From CALMEH01 sp964548225 (GTDB lineage: Bacteria > Acidobacteriota > Blastocatellia > Pyrinomonadales > Pyrinomonadaceae), in contig CAZJQP010000007.1 of NCBI GenBank assembly GCA_964548225.1, forward strand, positions 1 to 64,000: a DNA stretch of 64,000 nt, written 5' to 3'. Both the position numbers and the translations under genes were made by a program. Positions 26,218 to 36,252 of the stretch are shown piece after piece. The notes below the pieces were generated by a model that was given only the letters and a program-made list of their open reading frames with translations, was not told where the DNA came from and ran no database searches. Each line of letters opens with the position of its first letter. Position 1 is the stretch's first letter.

Positions 26218-27063
26218 ATGGATGCAACACTAACGCGAAACGGTTTGAATTATAAAGAATATGTTTTCGGCGATTTGTTTGATTCGTATCTCGAAGTTCC
26301 AAGCGGCGGAAATCCACAGCAAAACGCTTGGCTGAACATCGAAATTGTTTATTCGATAGATTTTGCCGACAGCAGAAATCAGATTGCGGGATTGATTTAC
26401 AAAGACGGAAACCGCTACGTCGCCAAAGATTTGGACGGAAAATATGTTCCGATTCAAGATTGGGATATGCAAGCGCAGATGAGTTTTAACCGCCGGTTCA
26501 GACGCAGTGAGTCTTTTTGGAATCGCCGTTTTTTACTGCTCACGCCGAAAGATTACGCGCATCTCGATTATGAATCGCTCGGCGCGGGAAAACTTTGCCG
26601 TCCGAATGTGCTTTGTTTGTTCCGTCTGCAAACCGTCAATACTTTCAGAGGCGAATCTTTTACGCATCTGCCCTTAAAAGTCGTGCGGCTTGCCAAAGAC
26701 ACTTCCGATGATTTTCGTTCGAGTCATAAAATTTATGACAGCAATGACACGGACAAAACATTTCATCACGAACTCGGACATTGTTTGAATCAACTTCATA
26801 TCAAAGCTCTTTTTGGCGACGATAAATGTATTTTCGATGACATAAACGCCGACGATTGCTACGACACTCCGGCAGGAATGGAAGAAAATATTATGGGCAG
26901 AGGAACGGCTATGGATATTGTCAACGCCAAGCCTTGGCTCGAACGCATCGAAAAACACACGGACGTTTCAAAAGTTAAATGGACTGTTACCAAAGGCACG
27001 GATTTACCGCCGCGAACAATGCCGCTCGGATTCAAAGGCGGACTTTTGCCCGATTATTGGTAA
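26218..27063 (+). CDS. Metzincin-like zinc metalloprotease
   Basis: A 281-residue protein with HHELGHCLNQLH at 183-194: H184, E185, H188 and H194 fit HExxHxxNxxH, the metzincin zinc site with N for the usual G. IMGRG around M226 fits the Met-turn. No signal peptide is visible, which is odd for a metzincin. The first 100 residues have no match I know. It probably forms an operon with the upstream clan CD-like gene (4-base gap). Substrate unknown; an intracellular or non-classically exported protease is possible. Confidence 0.6.
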   Translation: MDATLTRNGLNYKEYVFGDLFDSYLEVPSGGNPQQNAWLNIEIVYSIDFADSRNQIAGLIYKDGNRYVAKDLDGKYVPIQDWDMQAQMSFNRRFRRSESFWNRRFLLLTPKDYAHLDYESLGAGKLCRPNVLCLFRLQTVNTFRGESFTHLPLKVVRLAKDTSDDFRSSHKIYDSNDTDKTFHHELGHCLNQLHIKALFGDDKCIFDDINADDCYDTPAGMEENIMGRGTAMDIVNAKPWLERIEKHTDVSKVKWTVTKGTDLPPRTMPLGFKGGLLPDYW

Positions 27064-27107
27064 AAAAAAAGCGGAAACGACATTTTCAGCCGCTTCCGCT
27101 TTTTCAG
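27063..27107. terminator. Bidirectional terminator
   Basis: AAAAAGCGGAA and TTCCGCTTTTT pair between two convergent genes, with A and T runs on the two sides. Confidence 0.75.
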
Positions 27108-27112
27108 TTAAT

Positions 27113-30100
27113 TTATTCGACGTTCACGAAATCCGTTCCGCTTCTGCCGAAGGTTTCAGGATGATACATTTCCTCAGCCTTCGCGGGCGGCACAACGAAT
27201 TGTCCGGGCGTTGTCGCGCGGGCAACGTAGCTGTAATTATAAACGCCTTCCCAGAGAAGCGATGAAAATGCTTCGGCGCGTTCGTCGCGGAAGTTTTGGT
27301 GTTCAAACCAATTCTGCCGCCACCACCACGAACCGTAATAGCCGCGTGAATATTGCTCGACAACCGATGTGTTTTGCGTATCGGACGGAATTTGTTCCGT
27401 AACTGCCAAAGCCGGATTCAAGATTTCCAAACCTGCGGGCAAATTATCAACCAAAGCAACGTGATAACGCCGCGCTTGAGCAACCATCGTCAGACGCACA
27501 CGAACTCTTGCGCCGGATTTGATTGTCCAAGTTCCGTCGGCGTTTTGTTTCACGTCGTCGGCATTGTCAACGGCTTCGTATTTCCGCAAAACCGTAAATC
27601 CGTAGTCCGCCGGAGCGAGTTTTAGATTTGTCGGTGCGTATTTCATTCCGATTCGATAATACAAACGTCCCGCGCCTTGTTTATCCAAAATCAGATTCGA
27701 CGTTCCGCCTTGTTCGGTCAAATAAGACATCGGAATATTCAACTGATTCGAGTCAATCGAACGACCTTTGAAAATTTGTTCTCCCGCGTATGTATTTCCG
27801 AGCCAAACTTTCGTTACAAAATCGGGCGTAACCTTTTCGAAAGCGTTGAAATATTTATCCAAAGCCAACAAAATAAAGACATTTTCCTGCGTGTTCGACC
27901 ACGCGCCTTTCGTGCGATGATCGAGCAGACCGCGAACCATTTTCGGAATAATGTCGTTGTTTTTGTCGGCTTTAATTAACGCTTCGAGCAAAACGCCGTC
28001 CGCACGACGATTTGAATACATAATCAGCCACGCATTGTCGCCGTAATCGGTTACGAAATTGGCGGTCGCGGCAGTTTCCGTTGTGCGATTCATCAAAAAT
28101 CGTTTGATGCTTTCGACTTCAACCGTTGAATTTTTATCATTCGCCAAGACCGAAAGAATCCAGCCGATTGCTTCAAACGGAAGTTTTTCGAGCGTCGCTT
28201 CTTGCAAAAGTTTCTTCGCTTTTGCAGTGTCTTTATCGCCCATCATATCGCGGATGTAAAGCGCGTAAGCCGAAATTGTCCAACGAACTTGCGGCGATTT
28301 TCTGTGCCATTCGTCAAATTTGCTTTCGACATTTTTCAAGTAAGGCTTAACCTTATTCAGCATTTCGTCCGGCACTTTGTAGCCTTTCTGTTTCGCCAAC
28401 GCGAGCGCGTGAGCGACGTGAACGGTCAAAAACGGATATTCATAGCGTTCGCGGTCTTTCTTCCAAAGCCCGAAACTTCCGTCGTCGCGTTGGCGCGATT
28501 GCAAAATTTTGATGTCTTTTTCAAAGTTTTTCTGCAAAGCGTCAGCCGTCGGCATATCCTTCGATTTGAACGCCGTCAAAACATCGCGCAAAGCGGCAAT
28601 CGAAATCATCCGCGAAGAAATCTGCTCGGAACATTCATACGGATACCGATAAAGATAAATAAACGCATCGGTCAATTCTTGCAACTGAGTCGAAGAAGTC
28701 GTAACTTCCAAACCGCCGAATTGCGGATAAACATCGCCGGGAGTTTGCACAGGTTGGAAAACCGCGCCGTTTGCATCGGTCGTGCCGTAAGTCGCAAACG
28801 CTTCGGTCGTCGCGGGTGTCCAAACAGGCAATGAAATTTCCGCAGAATCGGCAAATTTGCCCGAAGTTACGGCGAATTGAAAACGCGCCGTGCCAGCTTT
28901 TTCAGCCGAAACCGGAAAACGAACTTCGATGCGTTCGTTGGCTTTGACGATGACTCGTTTGCCTTTTTCACCTGTCAAAACCGCGTTCGTCGCACGAATC
29001 GCCACATCAACCGGCATATCTTTGTCGGTTTGATTTTGAATGACGACCGGAAGCTCGATTTTGTCGCCGAAATTCATAAATCTCGGCGCACTTGGGCGAA
29101 CCATCAAAGGTTGTTTCGCCGTAATGTCCGACTCGGTTTTGCCGAAACGCTTTCCGCTATCAACCGAAATCGCCGTTACGCGATAACGAGTCAGATTGTC
29201 GGGCAATTTGATATTGACGACCGCTTTTCCGCTTGAATCGGTTTTCACCGAAGGCGCAAAAACTGCCAAAGCGTCAAAGTTTTGGCGAAGATTTATCGGC
29301 GTGTTGGTGTTGCCACTGTCGCTTTTTTCTTCATCCGCAACCATTTCTGCCATCATCGGAGCATTGTTGTCGGCATCTTTAGACTTCATCGCTGCCGTTG
29401 GTTTTGCCATTTCTTGTCTGACAGAACGATTTGCGCCGCCTGAAAGAGTTGTAGTATTTGATGCAACTACATTTTGCTCATTCTGACGCTTTGCCACGTC
29501 GAGCGGATTTGCCAACAAAATATCTTTTCGCAAGTGAAAATCGCGCACTCCGTTGCCACGCGCCGTGTAGAAATACGACAGCGGATTGGCGATGCTGTAA
29601 CCCGAAAGCGCAAGCACGGATTCATCAACCACGACAACTGCAACCTCTGAATTTGCCACAGGTTCGCCGTTTTTGTCCGTTACCGCGACATTAACCTTCG
29701 TCTCGCCACCGGGCGCAAGAGTTTTCTCTTGCGGCTCGGCAGTTACGGTTAATTGACGCGAAGCCGTTGAAATCGAGAGATTGATTTGTCCTGTCGCAAA
29801 CGCCGGACGTTTCGATAATTTCTCGTCCAATTCGCCTGCGTCATTCGTCCGCGCCGCCGCGCCAACTAAATCAACTTGCGCGTAAATATTCGGCAGATAT
29901 TTTTCTTCGAGCGGAATTTTCAGAACGATTGACGAATCTTTTATCGTAAATCTTTCGGTTTTAACGATTCCGTCGCGTCTGAGCGTGAGAACGCCTTCCG
30001 CATTCGGAAACGGCGACATTACGAGCAATTCGGCAATTTCGCCCGAATTATATTCTTTTTTGTTCGGAATAATCTGCGCTTCTTCCTGTTCGACATTGCG

Positions 30101-33100
30101 TTTCGGCTGGACTTTTCCACCCGCCACCCAAACAGTGATTTCGGTTTCGTTGACACGCTCTTTGTCGTCCATCACGCGAGCCGTAATCGTATAACGTCCG
30201 CCTTGTTTCGCGGGAAAAACGCATTTTTGCATCGTCGCCGCCGATTTTATGTTGCAGGTTTGCTCATCAACAACTTTTTCAATCCAACTTCCCTTTTCAA
30301 ACGTCCAATCCTTCAAAACCGCTGTAATTTCAACGTCTTTATCTGCCAAAAGATTTCCGTCAATATCCGAGACGATTGATTCGACATTGATATTTTCGCC
30401 TTTTTGGACAAAATAACGCGGAATTTTCAAACCGACATAAACGCTCGAAGGATGAACCAAAAGATTTGTCGTCGAAGCCCAAGTTTGCCGATTAACATCT
30501 TGAACCGAAGCCGAAGCCGAAACCGAATAAGGTCGGGCAGGTTTGACCGATTCAAAATCAATTTTCAAAATATGCTTGCCGCTCGCGTCGGTTAAACCTT
30601 TGAAGCTCTGATAGGTTGTATTCGCATAATCCTCCGAATAATATCTCCACCAAGGAACAAATGTTCCGAACGTAAAATCTCCGCGATTAGGCGGCGTGTA
30701 ATTCGTTGGCGTGGCGCGAACATTCCAATTTGTATCGGCATTTGCCAATCCGCCGCCCGCGTAATATTTCGCTTCGACCGAAACTTTTGCCGATTCTTTC
30801 ACAAAATACGGTGCTTCCGTTTCATTTCGCGCTTTTACTTCAAATTCGGGGCGGCGAAATTCCTGTATTTGAAATTGATGTCCGTAACTTCCGCCGTAAA
30901 TACTGCTGTTTGTTGACAAATCTACACGCGCATAACCTAAATTAGCGTTATCGGGCAATTTGAATTTGAAATCAAACGCGCCGAAAGCATTCAAATTTGC
31001 CGTTCCTTTTCCGATTTCGTTGCCACGCGGGTCTTTCACCGAATAAGTTAATCCGTTTGCTTTATCACCGAGCGGCTGAACATCGCCCAATTTTCCGCCC
31101 GTTACAATTCGGATATAACCTTTCACCGCAACTTCTTCTTTCGGGCGATACATTTTTCTATCGTCAAACACGAACCAGCGAAGCGAATCGTATTCGGGAC
31201 GCTTAAACCAACTGCCCGAATCTTGCCAGTAATAATCTGTATTTTCCGGCAAAAACGCAACGTCTTTTCCCTTTCGCGCAATCAAAAGATTTTGCTGATT
31301 TGCACCCGCGTCCGGCAAAGGCAGACGCAAAATGCCGTTTTCGGTCGTCAAACTCGTTTTCGCTTCTGAAATTGTTTCAGCCGTCGAAACATCGCCGTTT
31401 TCGTCTATCGTTTCGGTATTTTCAACCGAATCGGCGGAAGGTCCGAAACTTTTTATCCAATTCCAAGCCATTTCAAAAAATCCTTCTTCACTGCTGACTG
31501 TTGACTGCTGACTGCTGACTGCTTTCCCGTTCGGATAAATCGAAAGGTCAACACCTGAAAGCGGTTTTCCGGTCTTTAAATCAGTTGCAAAACCGACTAA
31601 TTCCTGATTATCAACAAACGCATCAAGTCCGATTTGTGTTGCTTGAACCCAAGTAAAAATGCGCGTTCGGTCATATTTATCGCGCCGAATTGTCGGTTCG
31701 ATGTCAACAATCGCATTGCCGAAACCGCCAACCAAAACACCCGACAAATCAATTCGCGTTTCAACCATTTCATCGGCTTTCTTTTCAATATTTACAATTC
31801 TGTCTGAAACCAATCTGCCCGGAATTTGCGGTTTTTTTGTGTCGTCATCGTAATTAATGCGGCGAACGTATTGTTGAAATTGCGACCAATCTTCGGGTTT
31901 GACTTGATAAACACGAACTTTTACGCTCGGCATATTCGTCGAATAAATCGAATACGAAGGCGCGGCTGTCGGGTCAATTACGGCAAACGTGCCGCCTTGC
32001 GAATAAAGACTCGTCGGTGCAGTTCCGACCGTAATCGTCGCCGTTGCGGGCGTTCCGAGTTTTTGTTCATAAACGTCCGGCAACGCACCGTCAACCGTAA
32101 CCTTATAAGTCGTTTTTCCTTTTTTGTAGCCTTGAATATAAACGTAATTTCCGCTCGGATAAATGCTCAAACCTTCGACCGCAGGTTCGATTTTTATCAT
32201 TTCTTTCGTAAATTTCGATGCTTCAATCGGATTTGAAAACTGTAAATACCAAGTTTCAAACGGCGAACAATTTTTGTTGCTCTGATAACTGCACCAGCCG
32301 CCGACAAATTTCATCGCACCAAAAGTTCTAAATGAGAAACCTTGATCTTTTGCGGTCGTAATCGGACCTTCGGCAGACGGCGTGCCTTTCGGAAATGTAA
32401 CCGAAATCGCCGAATCAGCCGGAAGTGCGTTTTCAGTCAAGCCATCAGAATTTAAAGCGCGAAAAGCCAACCAACGCTTCGGTTGCGCTTGCTTGGCGTA
32501 ATATGAAATCGAAGGATCTTTGTCAATTTCTTCCTGTGTTGCGAGGCGAACTTTTAAAGGTTTTCCGCCGCCTACAACTTTCATTGTTTGCAAAACCGCT
32601 TCCGCATTTATCTCTTGGTCAAATGATGCAAACATCAACGCATCGCGCCGTGTTACTTGATTTGCGGGAATCATCTGCTCGACTTTCGGCGGCGGCGTGG
32701 TAAATGTCCAAACGACATCTTTTTGCAAAACTTGTCCGGTCGCGGCTTTTGTTCCTGCCGGAACGCGAATGGTAAATTTGGTCGCCATCGGAAAGCGTTT
32801 CGTCGTGTCGAACATCAAGGTTTTCGTCCCCAACCAACGCCATTTTCCTTCGACAGACGGCGACATCTCAACAGGAACGGTTTTCGCCGCTTCTTCCTGC
32901 GAAGTTACGGCAACCATCGGTTGCGAAAAAGTTACGGACAAATCGGGCGCAAGCGGAACTTCGCCTTCGGGCGAGAATCGCAAAACTTCCAATGTCTGTT
33001 TTTCCTGCTGAACCGTCGGATTTCTTTCTTCATCGGACGGAAATTTTACCGGAACTTTATTGCCCGTTTTCGGCGCGGGTAAAGTGCCGATACGTTTGGC

Positions 33101-33388
33101 AAATTCGGTCTTATCGTCTGCATCGGCTTTAATTTCCGGCAACCGATTCAGTAGTTTCGACGTATCGCCATCTGACAACGCATCGCCTTTGACCGGCTCT
33201 TGTTTCGTGCGTTTTTCCGCGCCTTCTTCGCCTTCCGAAAGACGAAACTGCAATCCGTTCGGTAAATTCTGGTTCATATTTTGTGTAATGACTTTGCCGC
33301 GTGTCTGTGCGTTCGTTTGCACAATCACGGGAGAAAACATTCCGATATAAATAACGCAAATCAATAAAAAAGAAATCGTTTGTCGCAT
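27113..33388 (-). CDS. Giant alpha-2-macroglobulin family protein with thioester
   Basis: A 2091-residue exported protease-trap homolog, longer than E. coli YfhM (about 1650). It has a signal peptide (about 1-28) but no lipobox. An Ig-like/MG region occupies the first half, with Big_5-like strands (FSQPMVAVTSQ, DVVWTFTTPP). The bait/A2M region follows. The CxEQ thioester is intact as YPYECSEQ with the cysteine at residue 1586, followed by an alpha/alpha-toroid (RQRDDGSFGLW) and a receptor-like end. No PbpC gene is adjacent, unlike in many proteobacteria. A 34-base heptamer repeat lies inside the gene (31490-31523), coding for SSQQSTVSSE. Confidence 0.92.
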   Translation of the reverse strand: MRQTISFLLICVIYIGMFSPVIVQTNAQTRGKVITQNMNQNLPNGLQFRLSEGEEGAEKRTKQEPVKGDALSDGDTSKLLNRLPEIKADADDKTEFAKRIGTLPAPKTGNKVPVKFPSDEERNPTVQQEKQTLEVLRFSPEGEVPLAPDLSVTFSQPMVAVTSQEEAAKTVPVEMSPSVEGKWRWLGTKTLMFDTTKRFPMATKFTIRVPAGTKAATGQVLQKDVVWTFTTPPPKVEQMIPANQVTRRDALMFASFDQEINAEAVLQTMKVVGGGKPLKVRLATQEEIDKDPSISYYAKQAQPKRWLAFRALNSDGLTENALPADSAISVTFPKGTPSAEGPITTAKDQGFSFRTFGAMKFVGGWCSYQSNKNCSPFETWYLQFSNPIEASKFTKEMIKIEPAVEGLSIYPSGNYVYIQGYKKGKTTYKVTVDGALPDVYEQKLGTPATATITVGTAPTSLYSQGGTFAVIDPTAAPSYSIYSTNMPSVKVRVYQVKPEDWSQFQQYVRRINYDDDTKKPQIPGRLVSDRIVNIEKKADEMVETRIDLSGVLVGGFGNAIVDIEPTIRRDKYDRTRIFTWVQATQIGLDAFVDNQELVGFATDLKTGKPLSGVDLSIYPNGKAVSSQQSTVSSEEGFFEMAWNWIKSFGPSADSVENTETIDENGDVSTAETISEAKTSLTTENGILRLPLPDAGANQQNLLIARKGKDVAFLPENTDYYWQDSGSWFKRPEYDSLRWFVFDDRKMYRPKEEVAVKGYIRIVTGGKLGDVQPLGDKANGLTYSVKDPRGNEIGKGTANLNAFGAFDFKFKLPDNANLGYARVDLSTNSSIYGGSYGHQFQIQEFRRPEFEVKARNETEAPYFVKESAKVSVEAKYYAGGGLANADTNWNVRATPTNYTPPNRGDFTFGTFVPWWRYYSEDYANTTYQSFKGLTDASGKHILKIDFESVKPARPYSVSASASVQDVNRQTWASTTNLLVHPSSVYVGLKIPRYFVQKGENINVESIVSDIDGNLLADKDVEITAVLKDWTFEKGSWIEKVVDEQTCNIKSAATMQKCVFPAKQGGRYTITARVMDDKERVNETEITVWVAGGKVQPKRNVEQEEAQIIPNKKEYNSGEIAELLVMSPFPNAEGVLTLRRDGIVKTERFTIKDSSIVLKIPLEEKYLPNIYAQVDLVGAAARTNDAGELDEKLSKRPAFATGQINLSISTASRQLTVTAEPQEKTLAPGGETKVNVAVTDKNGEPVANSEVAVVVVDESVLALSGYSIANPLSYFYTARGNGVRDFHLRKDILLANPLDVAKRQNEQNVVASNTTTLSGGANRSVRQEMAKPTAAMKSKDADNNAPMMAEMVADEEKSDSGNTNTPINLRQNFDALAVFAPSVKTDSSGKAVVNIKLPDNLTRYRVTAISVDSGKRFGKTESDITAKQPLMVRPSAPRFMNFGDKIELPVVIQNQTDKDMPVDVAIRATNAVLTGEKGKRVIVKANERIEVRFPVSAEKAGTARFQFAVTSGKFADSAEISLPVWTPATTEAFATYGTTDANGAVFQPVQTPGDVYPQFGGLEVTTSSTQLQELTDAFIYLYRYPYECSEQISSRMISIAALRDVLTAFKSKDMPTADALQKNFEKDIKILQSRQRDDGSFGLWKKDRERYEYPFLTVHVAHALALAKQKGYKVPDEMLNKVKPYLKNVESKFDEWHRKSPQVRWTISAYALYIRDMMGDKDTAKAKKLLQEATLEKLPFEAIGWILSVLANDKNSTVEVESIKRFLMNRTTETAATANFVTDYGDNAWLIMYSNRRADGVLLEALIKADKNNDIIPKMVRGLLDHRTKGAWSNTQENVFILLALDKYFNAFEKVTPDFVTKVWLGNTYAGEQIFKGRSIDSNQLNIPMSYLTEQGGTSNLILDKQGAGRLYYRIGMKYAPTNLKLAPADYGFTVLRKYEAVDNADDVKQNADGTWTIKSGARVRVRLTMVAQARRYHVALVDNLPAGLEILNPALAVTEQIPSDTQNTSVVEQYSRGYYGSWWWRQNWFEHQNFRDERAEAFSSLLWEGVYNYSYVARATTPGQFVVPPAKAEEMYHPETFGRSGTDFVNVE
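31490..31523. repeat. Heptamer repeat inside the alpha-2-macroglobulin gene
   Basis: Tandem CTGACTG/CTGTTGA heptamers. On the coding strand they give a serine/glutamine-rich stretch (SSQQSTVSS) in what is probably a loop between beta domains. Confidence 0.65.
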
Positions 33389-33892
33389 AATTTTTGTTTA
33401 ATTTTTCGATAGCGAATAAATGAATATTTATCCACAGATGAATATAGATGAACACGGATTCTTATCTTTTGATTTTATCTGTGTCCATCTGTGTTTATCT
33501 GTGGATAATAAAAACATTATTTTATAAATTCGATACCTATTTTCCTTCGAGAACGCGAATCGGGGAAAGCGAAGTTTCCGCGCTTATCTTACCTTAATTT
33601 TTAATTTCAAACTAGCTTCGAAAAAATCGGTTGCCTTTTTATGAACGCTGCAGAAATTAAAAACTTGCAACTCTGCGTCGGAAAAATTGACTTTTCCATA
33701 ATTTGAAGCATAATTTTGGCATATCAAATTTTTTTTCCCGCTTTTGCGGTTTGATTATTAACTAAATGAGTTTTCCTGTTATACTTGAAATTACGAAAAA
33801 AGCGGAAAATGCAACTTTGCTTTATTTGCTTTCGTTTAGGATTTCGGAAGAAGTTATTGGTAAAATAATTTTTAGGAGAAAATGTAAAGAAA
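33389..33892. other. Intergenic region with imperfect hairpin, between divergent genes
   Basis: 504 bases that must hold the promoters of the alpha-2-macroglobulin gene (left) and pspA (right). The clearest structure is an inverted pair, TTATCCACAGATGAATATAG at 33428 and its partner ending in TATCTGTGGATAA at 33508, with 32-base arms and a few mismatches. No small gene is convincing. The pspA ribosome site AGGAG is at 33872-33876, a rather long 16 bases from the ATG. Confidence 0.5.
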
Positions 33893-34681
33893 ATGGGACT
33901 TTGGGCAAGAATTACGAGAATTTTTCGCGCTTCGACGGGCGCGGCTTTGGACAAGATGGAAAACCCGGAACTCGTGCTTCAGCAAACGATTCGGGATATG
34001 CGCGACCGCGTGCCGGAACTCAACAATTCCGTCGCGCAAGTGATGGCAACCGAACGGCTTTTGAATAAACAGAAGGAAAATCTTTCAAACCAAGTCGTTG
34101 ATTTGGACTCGAAAATCAAAGCGTCGGTCAAAATGGGACGCGACGACATTGCCACCGCTTATATCGGTCAACTCCAACAAGCGCAGATGGATTTGGAACG
34201 CACGACCGTCCAAGCCGAACACGCTTCGGTTGCCTCGAAACAAGCATTGAAAGCGCGTGATAATTACGTCTTGAATATGAAAAAGCGCACCGCCGAAGCG
34301 ATGCAGCTTATCAGCGCGGCGAAACAAGCCAAATTGCAGGAACAACTCGCGCAAACGATGGAAACCTTCGACATCGGCGACGATGCTTCGACGTTCAACG
34401 AAATGCGCGAAAAAATTGACCGCAGAGTCGCGGCGGCAGAAGCCAAATTGCAACTCGGCTCATCTTCGGTTGACGCGCAAATGCAAGACATCGAACGCGA
34501 AGCGATGGACATTCAGCTTCAAGATAAACTTTTAGAATATAAACAATCAATGGGAATGCTTGGTTCGGGTTCAAACGCGACAGGCAAACAAATCGGCGCA
34601 GGCACGGAAATGCCCAAAGAAAACGAAGTTCTCGACCAAGTTTTGTTGAATGAAGTAAATCAAAATAATCAGTCGAAATAA
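33893..34681 (+). CDS. pspA: PspA/IM30 family membrane-stress protein
   Basis: A 262-residue ESCRT-III-like protein that coats and repairs the inner membrane. The amphipathic first helix (MGLWARITRIFRA) is followed by the family start (LDKMENPELVLQQTIRDMRD) and long coiled coils (about 25-220), then a flexible G/S/N-rich tail. Length is typical. The PspF, PspB and PspC partners are absent; the next gene codes for a membrane coiled-coil protein that may take part. A regulator was not identified. Confidence 0.92.
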   Translation: MGLWARITRIFRASTGAALDKMENPELVLQQTIRDMRDRVPELNNSVAQVMATERLLNKQKENLSNQVVDLDSKIKASVKMGRDDIATAYIGQLQQAQMDLERTTVQAEHASVASKQALKARDNYVLNMKKRTAEAMQLISAAKQAKLQEQLAQTMETFDIGDDASTFNEMREKIDRRVAAAEAKLQLGSSSVDAQMQDIEREAMDIQLQDKLLEYKQSMGMLGSGSNATGKQIGAGTEMPKENEVLDQVLLNEVNQNNQSK

Positions 34682-34726
34682 ACTAAGGGCAAAACGCAAA
34701 CGGCAAAAATAGCATCTACAATATCT

Positions 34727-35575
34727 ATGGCTGATTTAGCAAAAGTTCAGAAAGAAATTACCAGATTTAACACGAAATACGTCAAGGAAGCCGTCAAAGA
34801 GCCGGCGAATTTTTGGGGTTTGGCGGGTTTTGCCGTTGCCGCCGCTTACACGGGAAGTTTTATTCCTTTGCTCGTCGCGCTAATTTGCGAAGCGGTTTAT
34901 GTCGTCTTTTTGCCGATGATTCCGGCGTATCGCCAAATTGTCAACACCCGCGAAAAAGAAAGAGTTTTGCAATTAAACAAAGCCAACCGCGATAAATTAA
35001 TTAAAAGTTTCACGCCCAGAGAGCGCGAAGCCGTCGAATATCTGCGCTGGCAAAAAGACAAAATTCAGGAAAATTACCACAAATTCACGGGCGCAAAACA
35101 ACTTCCGAGCAACCTGACTTCCCTTCATCAACGCTGGGAAGATTTCGTTGATTTGCTCGACGTTTATCGCCGCCGCAAACAACACTTAAAATCAATCAAT
35201 CGCCAAGCTGTCCACAACCAACTCGCGCAAGCCTTTCGCGCAATGGAAAACGCGCCGGACGAAAAAACGCGCCGCGTGCAAGAAACCAACGTCGAAATTC
35301 TCAAACGCCGCTTGGCTTCATTTGACGAATTGGAAAAATCGGTAAAATTGGTCGAAGGACAGCTTCAATCAATCGAAAATTTCTTCGGATATTTAAACGA
35401 CGAAATCGTTACGATGAACACGCCCGAAAAATTCTCGCTTCTCGATTTCGAGCAATTAAGCGATTCAATCGCCATGACCAAACAAATGCTCGACGAAACC
35501 AGCGACGCAATCGGCGCACTCGACGCGCACAACCGCTCAATGGGTAACTACGAACTTCTGCCCGAAAATCGTTAA
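34727..35575 (+). CDS. Membrane-anchored coiled-coil protein next to PspA
   Basis: A 282-residue protein with a hydrophobic hairpin at about 27-65 (FWGLAGFAVAAAYTGSFIPL, LVALICEAVYVVFL) and long charged helices in the remainder, rich in E/K/R/Q. No named family recognised. It starts 45 bases after pspA and ends before a terminator, so the two are likely one transcript. By context it may recruit PspA to the membrane. That role is inference. Confidence 0.6.
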   Translation: MADLAKVQKEITRFNTKYVKEAVKEPANFWGLAGFAVAAAYTGSFIPLLVALICEAVYVVFLPMIPAYRQIVNTREKERVLQLNKANRDKLIKSFTPREREAVEYLRWQKDKIQENYHKFTGAKQLPSNLTSLHQRWEDFVDLLDVYRRRKQHLKSINRQAVHNQLAQAFRAMENAPDEKTRRVQETNVEILKRRLASFDELEKSVKLVEGQLQSIENFFGYLNDEIVTMNTPEKFSLLDFEQLSDSIAMTKQMLDETSDAIGALDAHNRSMGNYELLPENR

Positions 35576-35599
35576 TTTTTTTTACAACCAAAACACTCG

Positions 35600-35627
35600 A
35601 AAGGCTTGAAATCTCAAGCCTTTTTTA
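35600..35627 (+). terminator. Intrinsic terminator of the pspA unit
   Basis: AAAGGCTTGA / TCAAGCCTTT with a 4-base loop, followed by TTTTATTTTT. Confidence 0.85.
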
Positions 35628-35651
35628 TTTTTACAAAATATTTTTAACTAC

Positions 35652-35680
35652 TGGTAAGGTTGCCGATTTTGCGTGGTCTT
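35652..35680 (+). repeat. 29-bp direct repeat, left copy
   Basis: Starts TGGTAAGGTTGCCGATTTTG and matches 36756-36784 with one mismatch (T/C). The two copies flank the SET-domain and membrane-protein genes. Confidence 0.85.
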
Positions 35681-35721
35681 AATCTTTTGAGAAGCACACA
35701 AGTAAAAAACTCGAAAACTTT

Positions 35722-36249
35722 ATGATTCACAAATTGAATTGGATTAACACTAAAATCGCACGTTCTTTCAATATTCGTTTAGGGCGTTTTCAAATTGCAG
35801 AAAGTGATATTTCAAAAGATGAACTTTTAGTCGTCTTTGGCGGACATATATTGACGCTTGAAGAAGTTAATTCTCTGCAACCGGAGATTCAACATTTCCA
35901 TTATCAAATCAGCGAAACCCCTAATTTATTTTTTGGTCCGTCAAAGTTTGTCGAACTCGAAAATGGCGAATTCTTCAATCACAGTTGCACGCCGAACAGC
36001 GGTTTCAAAAGCGCGATTCATCTGATTGCGATGCGGGACATTCGCAAAGGCGAGGAGATTACTTTTGATTACGCAATATGTATGACACTTGACGGTTGGA
36101 AAATGGAATGTTCTTGCGAATCTGAAAAATGCCGAAAAATTATCACCGGCGATGATTGGAAAATAGATGAGGTTCAACAAAAATATCACGGCTATTTTCA
36201 ACCTTATATCGAAGATAAAATCTCCCGCTTTGCATCTCAAATCGGGTAA
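35722..36249 (+). CDS. SET-domain protein
   Basis: A 175-residue single-domain SET protein, predicted to bind S-adenosylmethionine and methylate lysine. The signature is clear: GEFFNHSCTPNS (near residue 88, the NHS pseudoknot), RDIRKGEEITFDYA (near 110), then a post-SET CSCESEKC cysteine cluster (near 132) that probably binds zinc. The target in bacteria is unknown. It is followed after 3 bases by a membrane-protein gene, and both lie between 29-bp direct repeats, so recent gain as a unit is possible. Confidence 0.87.
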   Translation: MIHKLNWINTKIARSFNIRLGRFQIAESDISKDELLVVFGGHILTLEEVNSLQPEIQHFHYQISETPNLFFGPSKFVELENGEFFNHSCTPNSGFKSAIHLIAMRDIRKGEEITFDYAICMTLDGWKMECSCESEKCRKIITGDDWKIDEVQQKYHGYFQPYIEDKISRFASQIG

Positions 36250-36252
36250 ATT

